Assembly: GCA_028281535.1 (NCBI GenBank) | Contig: JANQJS010000054.1 | Coordinates: forward strand, 1-47,340 | Source of the DNA: Sedimentisphaerales bacterium | GTDB lineage: Bacteria > Planctomycetota > Phycisphaerae > Sedimentisphaerales > SM23-30 | Length of the DNA: 47,340 bases | Direction: 5' to 3' | Shown: positions 35,214-43,989 of the stretch, piece after piece | How the letters are laid out: every line of letters starts with the position of its first letter | Position numbering within the stretch: position 1 is the stretch's first letter | The notes under the pieces: generated by a model | Told to the model about the DNA's origin: nothing | Seen by the model: the letters and a program-made list of their open reading frames with translations, nothing else | Database searches by the model: none | Position numbers and translations under genes: made by a program

Positions 35214-36407
35214 GTGTTAAATGTGCCAGATCCATTTTGGGTGATAACCTTATTTCTCTTAGGGTCATTTGTAGGGAGTTTTCTAAACGTCGTTATATAT
35301 CGACTACCTTTAGAAAAATCTGTCGTTTATCCTGGTAGCCATTGTCCACAATGTAATAAGAATTTGGCCTGGTACGATAATGTGCCTATCTTTGCATGGA
35401 TTTATTTAGGGGGTAAATGCCGAAACTGTAAAGCGAAATATTCCTTTCGCTATCCGGCCATTGAGTTATTAACAGCTTTGTTATTTGCTGGTTTTTACAT
35501 TGCTTATTTTATGTCTGATGTACGCCTGTTGATGCCAGAATTTTTGCATGGTGGCTGGATAATATATCTGGTTCATATTACGCTGGTAGCTGCTCTTATT
35601 GCCTCAACATTTATAGATGCTGATCATTGGATTATCCCATTGTCGGTTTGCTATATAACAGCAGGGGTTGGTGTGATCGGGGCGATGTTATTGCATTATT
35701 TTATTGATTTTCCAATTAGTCTTCATGGTCAGCAATGGCGGATGCTTCCTTTTGCTGGACCTAAAATGGCTGCTGCGGGGCTTGGTAGTTTGATTGGTTT
35801 AACATTGACTTATATGTTGATTAAATTTGGACTATATAAGCGAAGTTTTCATGAATTTGAGCAGGCTTGCCTTCAGGCTCAGGAAAATGATCAGCCGATG
35901 CCGTCTGAGGATGATGTCAATATTCGTCGAGAAATGGGCCGTGAAATCTTATTTCTGGCTCCGATAGTCATCATGACCTATTTGGCGGTTAAAATTCTAT
36001 CTGGACAGTCAGATGTAGCTTCAAAATGGGTAATATTGATAGATGAACAAAAGTGGCTTGCAGGCTTGCTTGGGAGCGTTTTTGGCTTTATGATAGGGGC
36101 TGGCGTTGTATGGGCCATTCGAATTTTGGGCTCACTGGCATTTGGCCGGGAGGCCATGGGGTTGGGCGATATGCATTTGATGGGTGCTGTAGGCGCTGTA
36201 TTAGGCTGGCAATCGTCAGTGGTTGCTTTTTTTGTGGCGCCCTTTTTTGGGCTTGGGTATGCGATCATGCGGCTTGTACTCAAAGGCAGTCGTGAGATAC
36301 CCTATGGACCATTTTTGTCAGCGGCAACGATTGTTGTGATGATATTTCATGATTCAATTATGGATTATTTAGGTGTATTATTTACACAACCATCTGTTGT
36401 GCCATAG
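35214..36407 (+). CDS. pilD: Prepilin peptidase / N-methyltransferase (GspO/PilD)
   Basis: The roughly 397-residue membrane aspartyl protease cleaves and methylates type IV prepilins and T2SS pseudopilins. I place the start at GTG 35214, with AAGGA about seven bases upstream; TTG at 35196 is also in frame. The N-terminal part has GSFVGSFLNVVIYRLP and two CxxC pairs (CPQC and CRNC). The catalytic aspartates are in FIDADHWIIP and GLGDMHLMGAVGAVLGW. A soluble insertion and extra helices of about 120 residues separate them, making it longer than the roughly 270 residues of proteobacterial PilD. It is the likely processing enzyme for the pseudopilins at 7284-10993. Confidence 0.93.
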   Translation: MLNVPDPFWVITLFLLGSFVGSFLNVVIYRLPLEKSVVYPGSHCPQCNKNLAWYDNVPIFAWIYLGGKCRNCKAKYSFRYPAIELLTALLFAGFYIAYFMSDVRLLMPEFLHGGWIIYLVHITLVAALIASTFIDADHWIIPLSVCYITAGVGVIGAMLLHYFIDFPISLHGQQWRMLPFAGPKMAAAGLGSLIGLTLTYMLIKFGLYKRSFHEFEQACLQAQENDQPMPSEDDVNIRREMGREILFLAPIVIMTYLAVKILSGQSDVASKWVILIDEQKWLAGLLGSVFGFMIGAGVVWAIRILGSLAFGREAMGLGDMHLMGAVGAVLGWQSSVVAFFVAPFFGLGYAIMRLVLKGSREIPYGPFLSAATIVVMIFHDSIMDYLGVLFTQPSVVP

Positions 36408-36424
36408 ATTAATAATTATATAAT
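36397..36424 (+). promoter_or_regulatory. Possible promoter of the LapA-like gene
   Basis: TTGTGC (36397-36402), overlapping the end of the prepilin peptidase gene, and TATAAT (36419-36424) are 16 bases apart, 17 bases before the ATG at 36442. The resulting leader would be about ten bases long. A+T richness here lowers confidence. Confidence 0.35.
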
Positions 36425-36441
36425 ATAATGGATTTTATCAA

Positions 36442-36765
36442 ATGACACTGAGAAAGTTTCAAATATATGCCAAACTTATCATGATAGGATTGGTCATATT
36501 ATTCAGTATCATTTTTGTATTGAGCAATAGAGAACCGGTAACGGTAAAATTTTTATGGATGTCAACGCCCCAAATACCAAAGTTTTGGTTTATTATAGCC
36601 GTGGCAGGATTGGGTGCGTTGTTGACGACGATTATCAGGTTTTTAGGTAAAGTCTGGCGAGATTATCGGCAGATGAAGCGTGAAGACAAAGCAAAAATGA
36701 AATTAATGGAAGACGCTAAGCGTTCTGTACAAGACTCAGGGAAACCTCAGGAAGGAGCCTCATAA
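36442..36765 (+). CDS. LapA/DUF1049-like membrane protein
   Basis: The 107-residue protein has two membrane helices (about 12-29 and 46-66) separated by the family motif NREPVTVKFLW, followed by a cytoplasmic basic/coiled tail (RDYRQMKREDKAKMK). This is the pattern of LapA-type (DUF1049) proteins, which in some bacteria help assemble lipopolysaccharide-transport components. Its stop overlaps the start of the OmpA-family lipoprotein gene (TAATG), so the two are translationally coupled. Confidence 0.8.
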   Translation: MTLRKFQIYAKLIMIGLVILFSIIFVLSNREPVTVKFLWMSTPQIPKFWFIIAVAGLGALLTTIIRFLGKVWRDYRQMKREDKAKMKLMEDAKRSVQDSGKPQEGAS

Positions 36766-37382
36766 TGAAATTGCGCAAAATAATTTTAGTGATAGGGATA
36801 TCTGCTTTTGCCATGCTGCCGGGTTGTGGCGAATGGGAAGAGAAATATAAAGCGTGTCGTGCCGAACTGGATAATCTGGAAGCATTATTTAATGGTTCTC
36901 AGCAAGCACTCCAAGATTGCGAAGCAGCTAAAATGCGTTTGTCGCAATTACTGGAATCTGAACGTAATAAGCCTGCTCAGCGTCAACAGACTTCTTTGGA
37001 AAAAGCAGGCGGCGTTTATGATGCTAGCCGTGGAACGATTACAGTCACTTTGTCAACGAATGTCTTATTTGATTCTGGTAAAGCTGTGCTTAAGTCCAGT
37101 TCAAAATCGAATTTGAATAATATTAGCGGTATCATTAAGCGTGAGCATGGTGGCAGTGAAGTGTGGGTGATTGGTCATACTGATTCAGATCCGATTAAAA
37201 AGAGTAAGTGGAAAGACAATTGGCAGCTATCAACCGAACGTGCATTGGCTGTGACTCGTCATTTGATTGGTACGGGTGTTTCTGCCAAGCAGTTGGTTGC
37301 AGGTGGACGTGGTGAGCACAAGCCTGTGGGATCCAGTAAATCGAAGAACAGACGTGTTGAAATAATGGTATATGTAAATTAA
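36765..37382 (+). CDS. OmpA/Pal-family peptidoglycan-binding lipoprotein
   Basis: The 205-residue protein has a lipoprotein signal ending LPGC (Cys21), a short coiled segment (about 25-70) and an OmpA C-terminal domain (about 88-205): FDSGKAVLKSSSK, VIGHTDSDPIKK, LSTERALAVTRHLI and RGEHKPVGSSKSKNRRVEI. It should anchor the outer membrane to peptidoglycan. No tol genes are near, so Pal itself cannot be claimed. Confidence 0.9.
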   Translation: MKLRKIILVIGISAFAMLPGCGEWEEKYKACRAELDNLEALFNGSQQALQDCEAAKMRLSQLLESERNKPAQRQQTSLEKAGGVYDASRGTITVTLSTNVLFDSGKAVLKSSSKSNLNNISGIIKREHGGSEVWVIGHTDSDPIKKSKWKDNWQLSTERALAVTRHLIGTGVSAKQLVAGGRGEHKPVGSSKSKNRRVEIMVYVN

Positions 37383-37410
37383 TGATCGTGTATGGGAGAA
37401 AAGCCATAGA

Positions 37411-38049
37411 GTGAAATCTATGGCAGTTGGTATGATTGGTATAATTGATTATGACATGGGTAATTTGCACAGTGTGCAAAAAGGTTTTGAACAGGTTGGA
37501 GTCGATGCGAAATTCGTTAGCCAGCCTGATCAGTTAGATGCTTGCGAGAAGATCGTTTTGCCGGGTGTTGGAGCTTTCTGTGATGCGATGCAAAGTCTTC
37601 GTGAAAAGCAATTAACTGATCCAATCATTTCTGCCGTTAAGCAAGGGAAACCCACTTTAGGTATTTGCCTGGGATTGCAGTTGTTGTTTGATGTTAGTTA
37701 TGAAGATGGTGAATATCAAGGCCTAGGGCTTGTGAGTGGGAGCGTTCAAAAATTTGATTTTGAAGGTACTGATCAAGCTTCGTTGAAAGTCCCGCACATG
37801 GGCTGGAATGCATTGGCCCAAAAATCTATTTCACCATTAAATCAGGATATCGAAGAGGGAGCTTACACTTACTTTGTTCACTCATATTATGTTGTCCCAG
37901 AGGACGCATCGGTTATTGCAACATCGACACAGTATGGCATCGAATTTGTGTCAAGTATTGTAAAAGATAATCTTATGGCGACTCAGTTCCATCCGGAAAA
38001 ATCGCAGCGAATTGGGCTTAAAATGCTTGAGAATTTTTCCAAGCTATAA
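37411..38049 (+). CDS. hisH: Imidazole glycerol phosphate synthase glutaminase subunit
   Basis: The 212-residue class I glutamine amidotransferase supplies ammonia to HisF in histidine synthesis. Motifs are GIIDYDMGNLHSVQKGFE, VLPGVGAFCDAM, the nucleophile elbow GICLGLQLLF (Cys86), VPHMGWN and the late FVHSYYV and QFHPEKSQ catalytic parts. The start is GTG 37411 (GGGAGAA ten bases upstream); ATG 37420 and 37432 are alternatives. Length is normal. hisF is not adjacent, unlike in many genomes. Confidence 0.95.
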   Translation: MKSMAVGMIGIIDYDMGNLHSVQKGFEQVGVDAKFVSQPDQLDACEKIVLPGVGAFCDAMQSLREKQLTDPIISAVKQGKPTLGICLGLQLLFDVSYEDGEYQGLGLVSGSVQKFDFEGTDQASLKVPHMGWNALAQKSISPLNQDIEEGAYTYFVHSYYVVPEDASVIATSTQYGIEFVSSIVKDNLMATQFHPEKSQRIGLKMLENFSKL

Positions 38050-38067
38050 CTTTAAGAGGCATATGCT

Positions 38068-39420
38068 ATGATCCTTCGAAAGTTGATTGTGATTTGTGCT
38101 TTTACTAGTTTCTTTTTTGTATTAACGAGCCATTCGTCAGCAGATGCTCTTAAGCCAGTTGCAATTCGATTTTGGGGTCAATCAATGATCTCAATTGAAA
38201 CATTCTGGAATTTGACGGTTGTGATTGATCCTTTTGACCCGGACATGACGGGGGTTGATAATCCTGAGATTCATGGTGATATTGTTCTGGTAACACATCG
38301 AGATGGCGATCATTCCAATGTAGACATGATTAAAGGCAACCCTGCTGTGGTGCATGGTTTGAATTCTGATGGACAAATTATGAAAACGGACATCATTTTT
38401 GAACGCCTTCCAAATGAAGATAGACCTAAGATCAGTGCCTACAACGAAACCAAAATCTACTCTGAGCATGCCATCCGTATCCAATCGATTGATTCGTATC
38501 ATGATAATGAAAAAGGTGCTAAGCGTGGCAATAATGTCATGTTTCTTATCGAAGTCAATGGCATTAAAATTTTACATGCTGGTGATTTGGGACAATTAGA
38601 GTTGACGTCACGCCAACTGAATAAGATTGGTAAAATTGATGTTTTGATGTTACCCGTTGGAGGTGTTTATACCATCGATGGCGTTCAGGCTGTAGGGATC
38701 ATTGAGCAGCTTTCTCCACACATGGTTGTTCCCATGCATTATAAGTTTGGTCCATTGAAAATCGATCTAAATACGATTGAACCTTTTTTAGAGAAATGTC
38801 CTGGTAAATATGAACGCGTAAAGACCAATGGCAATACTTTTGCTGTTCGCAAAGGGCAAATAAGTTCGTTTGCAAAGCCGAAATTGTTGCTATTAAAACA
38901 TAAGCCATGGGAGATGCCAAAGCAGCTAAAGGCATTGTTTCATCGCAAAGAGCATTCTGCTAGAAGTTGTATTCCGATATATTCTAATTTAAGTATTAAT
39001 CAGCTTAACCATAAGCCTTCAAATCGAACACATACAGTGCGATGGAATATCGATCATTTGACTGGTAGAGAGCTTTTGTTTTTTTCTCAAGTATATTCAT
39101 CTTTAGATTCTATGGTTCCTAAGCTCGATCAAAATCCAAAACAAATGCCACCTGATTATGTGCCACAGCGTCCGGAATGGACTGGGATGGAGGAAGCTAA
39201 GCATATAGAGAGAACATTGGCTTTTTCCAGGCGATTTGCTTATTTATTGCACGACATTGATATGGATAAAAAGTTTCGATTGTCTCGGTTTGAAGATGGT
39301 GAAACTCATGAATTTTATTGGAATATGTCTGAATTGTGTGGCCGCATGGAAGAGCATTATGCGTACCATACTGAACATGTAAAACGTAAGTTTGAACTGC
39401 CTGATTGGCCGACTGAGTAA
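38068..39420 (+). CDS. Secreted metallo-beta-lactamase fold/DinB-like fusion
   Basis: The 450-residue protein has an N-terminal signal (about 1-26), then a UlaG-type metallo-beta-lactamase domain (about 28-270). The metal motif reads T-H77-R-D79-G-D81-H82, with Asp at the place of the second His of the usual HxHxDH. Other ligands look present: His170/Asp173 (HAGDLG) and His224 (PMHYK). Residues about 315-445 form a four-helix-like region (TVRWNIDHLTGRELLFF, YHTEHVKRKF) resembling DinB/YfiT metal-binding bundles. It begins 18 bases after hisH. The combination in one exported chain is unusual; substrate unknown. Confidence 0.78.
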   Translation: MILRKLIVICAFTSFFFVLTSHSSADALKPVAIRFWGQSMISIETFWNLTVVIDPFDPDMTGVDNPEIHGDIVLVTHRDGDHSNVDMIKGNPAVVHGLNSDGQIMKTDIIFERLPNEDRPKISAYNETKIYSEHAIRIQSIDSYHDNEKGAKRGNNVMFLIEVNGIKILHAGDLGQLELTSRQLNKIGKIDVLMLPVGGVYTIDGVQAVGIIEQLSPHMVVPMHYKFGPLKIDLNTIEPFLEKCPGKYERVKTNGNTFAVRKGQISSFAKPKLLLLKHKPWEMPKQLKALFHRKEHSARSCIPIYSNLSINQLNHKPSNRTHTVRWNIDHLTGRELLFFSQVYSSLDSMVPKLDQNPKQMPPDYVPQRPEWTGMEEAKHIERTLAFSRRFAYLLHDIDMDKKFRLSRFEDGETHEFYWNMSELCGRMEEHYAYHTEHVKRKFELPDWPTE

Positions 39421-39453
39421 GCCGTCAGAAACTAAAGTAATAATTTCTACTGA

Positions 39454-41310
39454 ATGATTGATGGGTATTTCTTGTCAACGTCACTTCGAGAATCAAATAA
39501 TAATAGATTAATACTAATCGTAGGTAGTATATTTGTTTTATCAGTAGTAGCCTATGCGCATTGGCCAAGTCTTACTGCCAAGACAATTTCTTTTGATGAT
39601 CACGAATATTTTCTTCGTAATCATTTAGTGAAAAATCCCAGCTGGGCATCCGCTAAACAATTTCTCTCAGAGATGACTAAACCTTCCACAGTGGGAGGGT
39701 ATTACCAGCCTCTTTCGATGATTTCATTGATGTTGGATTGTCAAATGGGGGCTACTGATGAGAACTTGATGCCACTGCATCGCAGCAGTTTGATTTTACA
39801 TCTCTGTAATACGTTTTTGGTTATCTTAATACTGTATGCATTGTTTAAGAATCCTATTATTGCATTGATGACTGGACTATTGTTTGGGTGCCATCCCATG
39901 ACGGTAGAGCCTATTCCCTGGATTGGCGAACGTAAGACGGTATTGGCAGGATTCTTTGGGTTTTTATCTTTATTATCTTATATTAAATATGCCCAATCAA
40001 AAACTCTGGGGTGTTATATTAGTGCCTTGATATGTTTTGTATTAGCACTTATGTCAAAGCCAACCGTTACACCACTGCCAATCTTATTTATTCTACTTGA
40101 CTATTGGCCTTTGAAAAAACTGTCCATTAAATCATTATTGAATAAAATTCCTTTTTTTGCCATAGCGATTGTTTCAGGAATTATTACCATTATTTCGCAA
40201 AAAAGTGCCGCATTATCTGGGCCTGGAAATGAGACCTCACTTATTGACGTGCTAGTCATATTGTGTTACAGCAACAGTTTTTACTTAACGAAAATCTTTT
40301 GGCCGATCAATTTAACCTCACACTATCCATTTCCTGATCCAATTGCTCTTAGTAACCCTGATGTGTTAAAAGGGGTTGTTATTACACTTATCTTGATGGG
40401 CTGTGTTGCAGCAACTTGGCTTAAAACTCGAGCTTTTGTCGTTGGATGGTTGTTCTTTTTTATTGCTGCATTACCTACCATGCAAATACTCCGTTTTAGC
40501 GATGTGGTTGCCTCCGATAAATTTGCTTATTTTTCCTCATTTGGCTATTTGTTGATGGTTGCCTTTTTCTTTAGTGGTGTTTGGGCTATAAAGACAAATT
40601 CCCGGGTTGTGAGAATCGGCTTATCTTTCATTGTCGCAGGTATCTGTTTATGTCAAATCAAGACAACTCGAGCTTATTTGGTTGATTGGCAGGATACAGA
40701 ATCTCATTATCGTCGGATGATTCGTATAGAGCCTAAAGCGGCGGTGCCTTATTTTGCTTTAGGGTGTTACCTGCAAGAGCAACAACGCTTTGAGGAAGCG
40801 TTAGAGAATTTCAAATTAGCTGTTGAGTTTAAGCATGATTATCCTCAGGCGCATAATAATCTGGCAAAATCATATGAGGTGTTAGGACAGTATAATAAAG
40901 CGATTGCCAGTTACCAACAATTGGTTAAATTAAAACCGAATGATCATAATGCTTACTTTGCCTTAGCTACGGCATATGCCAAGCAAAATAAATATGATTT
41001 GGCCATACCTTTATTTCAGTATTCGATAAAATTACAACCTAATTTTGTTCAAGGGCACGGAAATTTAGCTATAGCATATTATCTTGCAGGTAAGTCTCAA
41101 AAAGCTAAAGAACATTTTACAACGGCATTGAGATTAAATCCTAATTATTTAGAAGGGCATTTGAATTACGCAATTATTTTGCAGAGTCTTAAAGAGTATA
41201 CCTTGGCACTTCACCATTACCAGCAAGTTATTAAGTTGTCACCTAATCATTCCAGTGCATTGTCAAATATTGAGAAAATTAAATCATTTATGTCTAATCA
41301 AAAGAAGTGA
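39454..41310 (+). CDS. Polytopic membrane protein with C-terminal TPR repeats
   Basis: The 618-residue protein has about ten membrane helices in residues 20-410 and five tetratricopeptide repeats in about 428-610 (e.g. YFALGCYLQEQQRFEEALEN, YPQAHNNLAKSYEVLGQYNK). The early loop ISFDDHEYF and the HPMTVEPIPWIGERKTVL segment are those of the GT-C-like, TPR-bearing proteins often seen in planctomycetes and related to eukaryotic TMTC O-mannosyltransferases. Glycosyl transfer is inferred from this resemblance. It ends ten bases from the convergent comEC stop. Confidence 0.8.
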   Translation: MIDGYFLSTSLRESNNNRLILIVGSIFVLSVVAYAHWPSLTAKTISFDDHEYFLRNHLVKNPSWASAKQFLSEMTKPSTVGGYYQPLSMISLMLDCQMGATDENLMPLHRSSLILHLCNTFLVILILYALFKNPIIALMTGLLFGCHPMTVEPIPWIGERKTVLAGFFGFLSLLSYIKYAQSKTLGCYISALICFVLALMSKPTVTPLPILFILLDYWPLKKLSIKSLLNKIPFFAIAIVSGIITIISQKSAALSGPGNETSLIDVLVILCYSNSFYLTKIFWPINLTSHYPFPDPIALSNPDVLKGVVITLILMGCVAATWLKTRAFVVGWLFFFIAALPTMQILRFSDVVASDKFAYFSSFGYLLMVAFFFSGVWAIKTNSRVVRIGLSFIVAGICLCQIKTTRAYLVDWQDTESHYRRMIRIEPKAAVPYFALGCYLQEQQRFEEALENFKLAVEFKHDYPQAHNNLAKSYEVLGQYNKAIASYQQLVKLKPNDHNAYFALATAYAKQNKYDLAIPLFQYSIKLQPNFVQGHGNLAIAYYLAGKSQKAKEHFTTALRLNPNYLEGHLNYAIILQSLKEYTLALHHYQQVIKLSPNHSSALSNIEKIKSFMSNQKK

Positions 41311-41320
41311 TTACGATATC

Positions 41321-43888
41321 TTATTTGTTAAAATAGTTGATTTTAAAATTCTCTGGATGTAATTCAATACTAATCGCACCTTTTTGAAATGTGTGTAATA
41401 TGGTATAGCTGGATAATAATGCTGTTAATTTTTTAAGTCTTTCAGGTTGAATAGTGCGGCTGCTGTTAATGATGTATTTGGGGTTAACGCAATCCGTAAA
41501 TTCTTTTAAGTTTCGGGTGATACTTCCATGATGAGGCAATAGCATTATGTCAGAGCGTAAATCATTTACGCGATTTTCAATTAACCATTTTTGAGGTATC
41601 TCACCTATGTCGCCGGTGAGTAATATGGAGCCATATTGGTCCGATATTTTTAAAACAAGAGAATGATCATTTGATGAAATATCTAGCGGTAATTTTATGT
41701 TTGGAGGCCACAATATCTTGATAGATGTCCTAGTTAATTCTAAATTGTCAAATGAGTAAGACGACATATTAAGTGGAATAATTGATTGCTCTAAGGATAT
41801 GATTTGACTAATAAACGATCCGGTAGCGGTGTGAGGTTTATTTGAATAGTTAGAGAGTAATTTTTCGCTGCAATATAACGAATTAATATTCAAGTTTTTG
41901 CATAGGTCGATTATGCCGACGTAATGATCAATGTTTGCATGTGAAATAAACATGGCGTCAATCGTTCCTATGCCTTTAGCTCTTAGGAATGGTAAAATCG
42001 TTGTTTGTCCAACATGGAAATTATTGATGCTTCCCGCGTCATAACATAGTGTTTTTCCGTCGCTGGTTTGATATATCAAGCATAAGCCATGTCCAACATC
42101 TAATGTATGTAGTGATGGATAGTTAGTCTTAGGATGAATGGCATGAATCCAAATAAATAATGAAAGCCAGATGCTTAACAGAATAGATGCTCTGGTTTTT
42201 TTGTGCTGTTTATATCGCAAGACTATGTAGAGAAGAATGGCGTAAAAAGAAATGGGAAATACTATATGATGATCAGAAATGATCCATTGCTTATATGGCA
42301 ATATCGAAAACCATGTGGCGGTTTCAATGGCAAATTGAGATGTCACAATAATACATTCATCCAGTATGTAAACCAAGCTGGGCAAGAGAAAGCTCAGAAA
42401 TATTTTTAAACAACCTAGCAACAATAGGATTGCAATAGGGATATATAAAAGTGTTGAAGCGAAAATACCCCATAGGGCAACACGGTTAAAATGGAAAGCT
42501 GACAATGGAAATCCCGTGCACCAGGCGATGAATGATATCGTCAGTAAGATAATGATATATTTGTATAGCTTCAAAATGACTTTTAATGCAAAAGGTCTTC
42601 TTTTTGAGGCATAATGGAGTCGGACGCGATCAAGTGATGTTTTTGGTTCTCGTAAAAGAAATTTCTGTATCGGAGCGGTAAAATAAATCAATCCAATAAC
42701 CACCAAAAAGGATAATTGAAATCCTGCATTAAATAGTTCGATAGGATTCAATAAAAGTATAATAATGGCTGCAAATGAGAGTAGGTTGATTGGATGGCTG
42801 GGGTGACGACTCATAAATGCTAAACTAAATACAATCGCAACGATTCCTGATCTCAAAATAGGGGCACGGACAGGAACAATACAAATAAATAGTATAATAA
42901 ATGCGATGGTGATCATTCCACGTAACCACCTTGGGGCATGAAACAGCCAGGTGATCCACCAAATAAATGATGCAAGAATGCCTACGTGTAATCCAGAAAT
43001 ACTTAAAAAGTGTAGGCAGCCACTTTGTATAAATATATCATTGAGATTCTCTTGCAACCCTTCGCGTTTACCTAGAAGCAGAGCACTTATGAATGCTTCA
43101 ATGTTTTTGTTTTTTCGAATAGCGTCTGTAATGATGATCTTTTGTGCATAATTTTTTATCGTATTGTGAATTTTATAAAAATTAAAAAGTTTATAGTTTT
43201 GGTTAAGAATAGTAATGGCTTCTGGGTAATCTACAAATGCGTTGACAAGCAATCGCTGACTTCGATTTAGATCTGTAGGGTCAAATTGCCCGGGATTACT
43301 GGGGCCTTTGTATTTTGATATCCAACAATCAAATTCAATTGTTTGGCCAGAAGTTAAAAAGCTTCCTGGGCGTTTCAGAAAAACTTTTATCATTCCTTGT
43401 GAATCTTGCCACTGGTTTTCTTTTTTTATTTTAGTGATTTTTAAAATGAAGCGAGTGTTTGGTTCATGCATAAAATCAAATTTGGCAAAAGTCCCGGAGG
43501 AGATTTTAATTTCTGGTGATGATTGTATGACGCCACGAATTGTTGCCAGTCGTGGCGTTTCTTGGCAATAGTTTACAATATGTGTTGTGGGATAGTGATA
43601 ATATACTAGGTGGTAACGAAGGGCTCCAATGCAAATACCACTGAGAAAGATGACTAAGGTTAGGATGTTATGATGATGGTTTTTATGTATTGATTTAGTG
43701 GATATTAGGAGTTGTATACCAGCTATTGCAAGTAAAATGAATAATATTATGAATATATGGATAGGATTGAAAGGTATATAGCGAGCTAGCAAAATACCCG
43801 TGATCAAAGAAAGAGATATTGCAACAAAGGGGGTTTGTTGCATCTTTCCATATAGTAGGCGCAATGACCTATATCCCATCCCTGACAT
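41321..43888 (-). CDS. comEC: ComEC/Rec2 DNA-uptake channel protein
   Basis: The 855-residue protein has the full ComEC layout: N-terminal membrane helices and an OB-like DUF4131 region (about 20-210), the competence channel domain with ALLLGKREGL and SGCLHFLSISGLHVGI (about 265-560), and a C-terminal metallo-beta-lactamase domain (about 585-850) with HTLDVGHGLCLIY, SHANIDHYVG and LLPHHGS. In the SHxDxDH motif the first Asp is Asn. ATG 43888 has AAGG seven bases upstream. It would carry single-stranded DNA across the inner membrane. No other competence genes are in the window. Confidence 0.93.
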   Translation of the reverse strand: MSGMGYRSLRLLYGKMQQTPFVAISLSLITGILLARYIPFNPIHIFIILFILLAIAGIQLLISTKSIHKNHHHNILTLVIFLSGICIGALRYHLVYYHYPTTHIVNYCQETPRLATIRGVIQSSPEIKISSGTFAKFDFMHEPNTRFILKITKIKKENQWQDSQGMIKVFLKRPGSFLTSGQTIEFDCWISKYKGPSNPGQFDPTDLNRSQRLLVNAFVDYPEAITILNQNYKLFNFYKIHNTIKNYAQKIIITDAIRKNKNIEAFISALLLGKREGLQENLNDIFIQSGCLHFLSISGLHVGILASFIWWITWLFHAPRWLRGMITIAFIILFICIVPVRAPILRSGIVAIVFSLAFMSRHPSHPINLLSFAAIIILLLNPIELFNAGFQLSFLVVIGLIYFTAPIQKFLLREPKTSLDRVRLHYASKRRPFALKVILKLYKYIIILLTISFIAWCTGFPLSAFHFNRVALWGIFASTLLYIPIAILLLLGCLKIFLSFLLPSLVYILDECIIVTSQFAIETATWFSILPYKQWIISDHHIVFPISFYAILLYIVLRYKQHKKTRASILLSIWLSLFIWIHAIHPKTNYPSLHTLDVGHGLCLIYQTSDGKTLCYDAGSINNFHVGQTTILPFLRAKGIGTIDAMFISHANIDHYVGIIDLCKNLNINSLYCSEKLLSNYSNKPHTATGSFISQIISLEQSIIPLNMSSYSFDNLELTRTSIKILWPPNIKLPLDISSNDHSLVLKISDQYGSILLTGDIGEIPQKWLIENRVNDLRSDIMLLPHHGSITRNLKEFTDCVNPKYIINSSRTIQPERLKKLTALLSSYTILHTFQKGAISIELHPENFKINYFNK

Positions 43889-43989
43889 CTCGAACCTTAA
43901 TTTTTTAAATTAACGACTAACGATAAATCTCAACCGATAATAGTTTCGTCGCTGGCGCTCTTTGCAAAAGGAATGTAACTTTGTAGGAA

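Noticed and set aside
41874-41960. Loss of function of ComEC because its metal motif is SHANIDH
   Set aside because: A single Asp-to-Asn change in a variable position of the motif, with all other motifs intact, is not evidence of inactivity.
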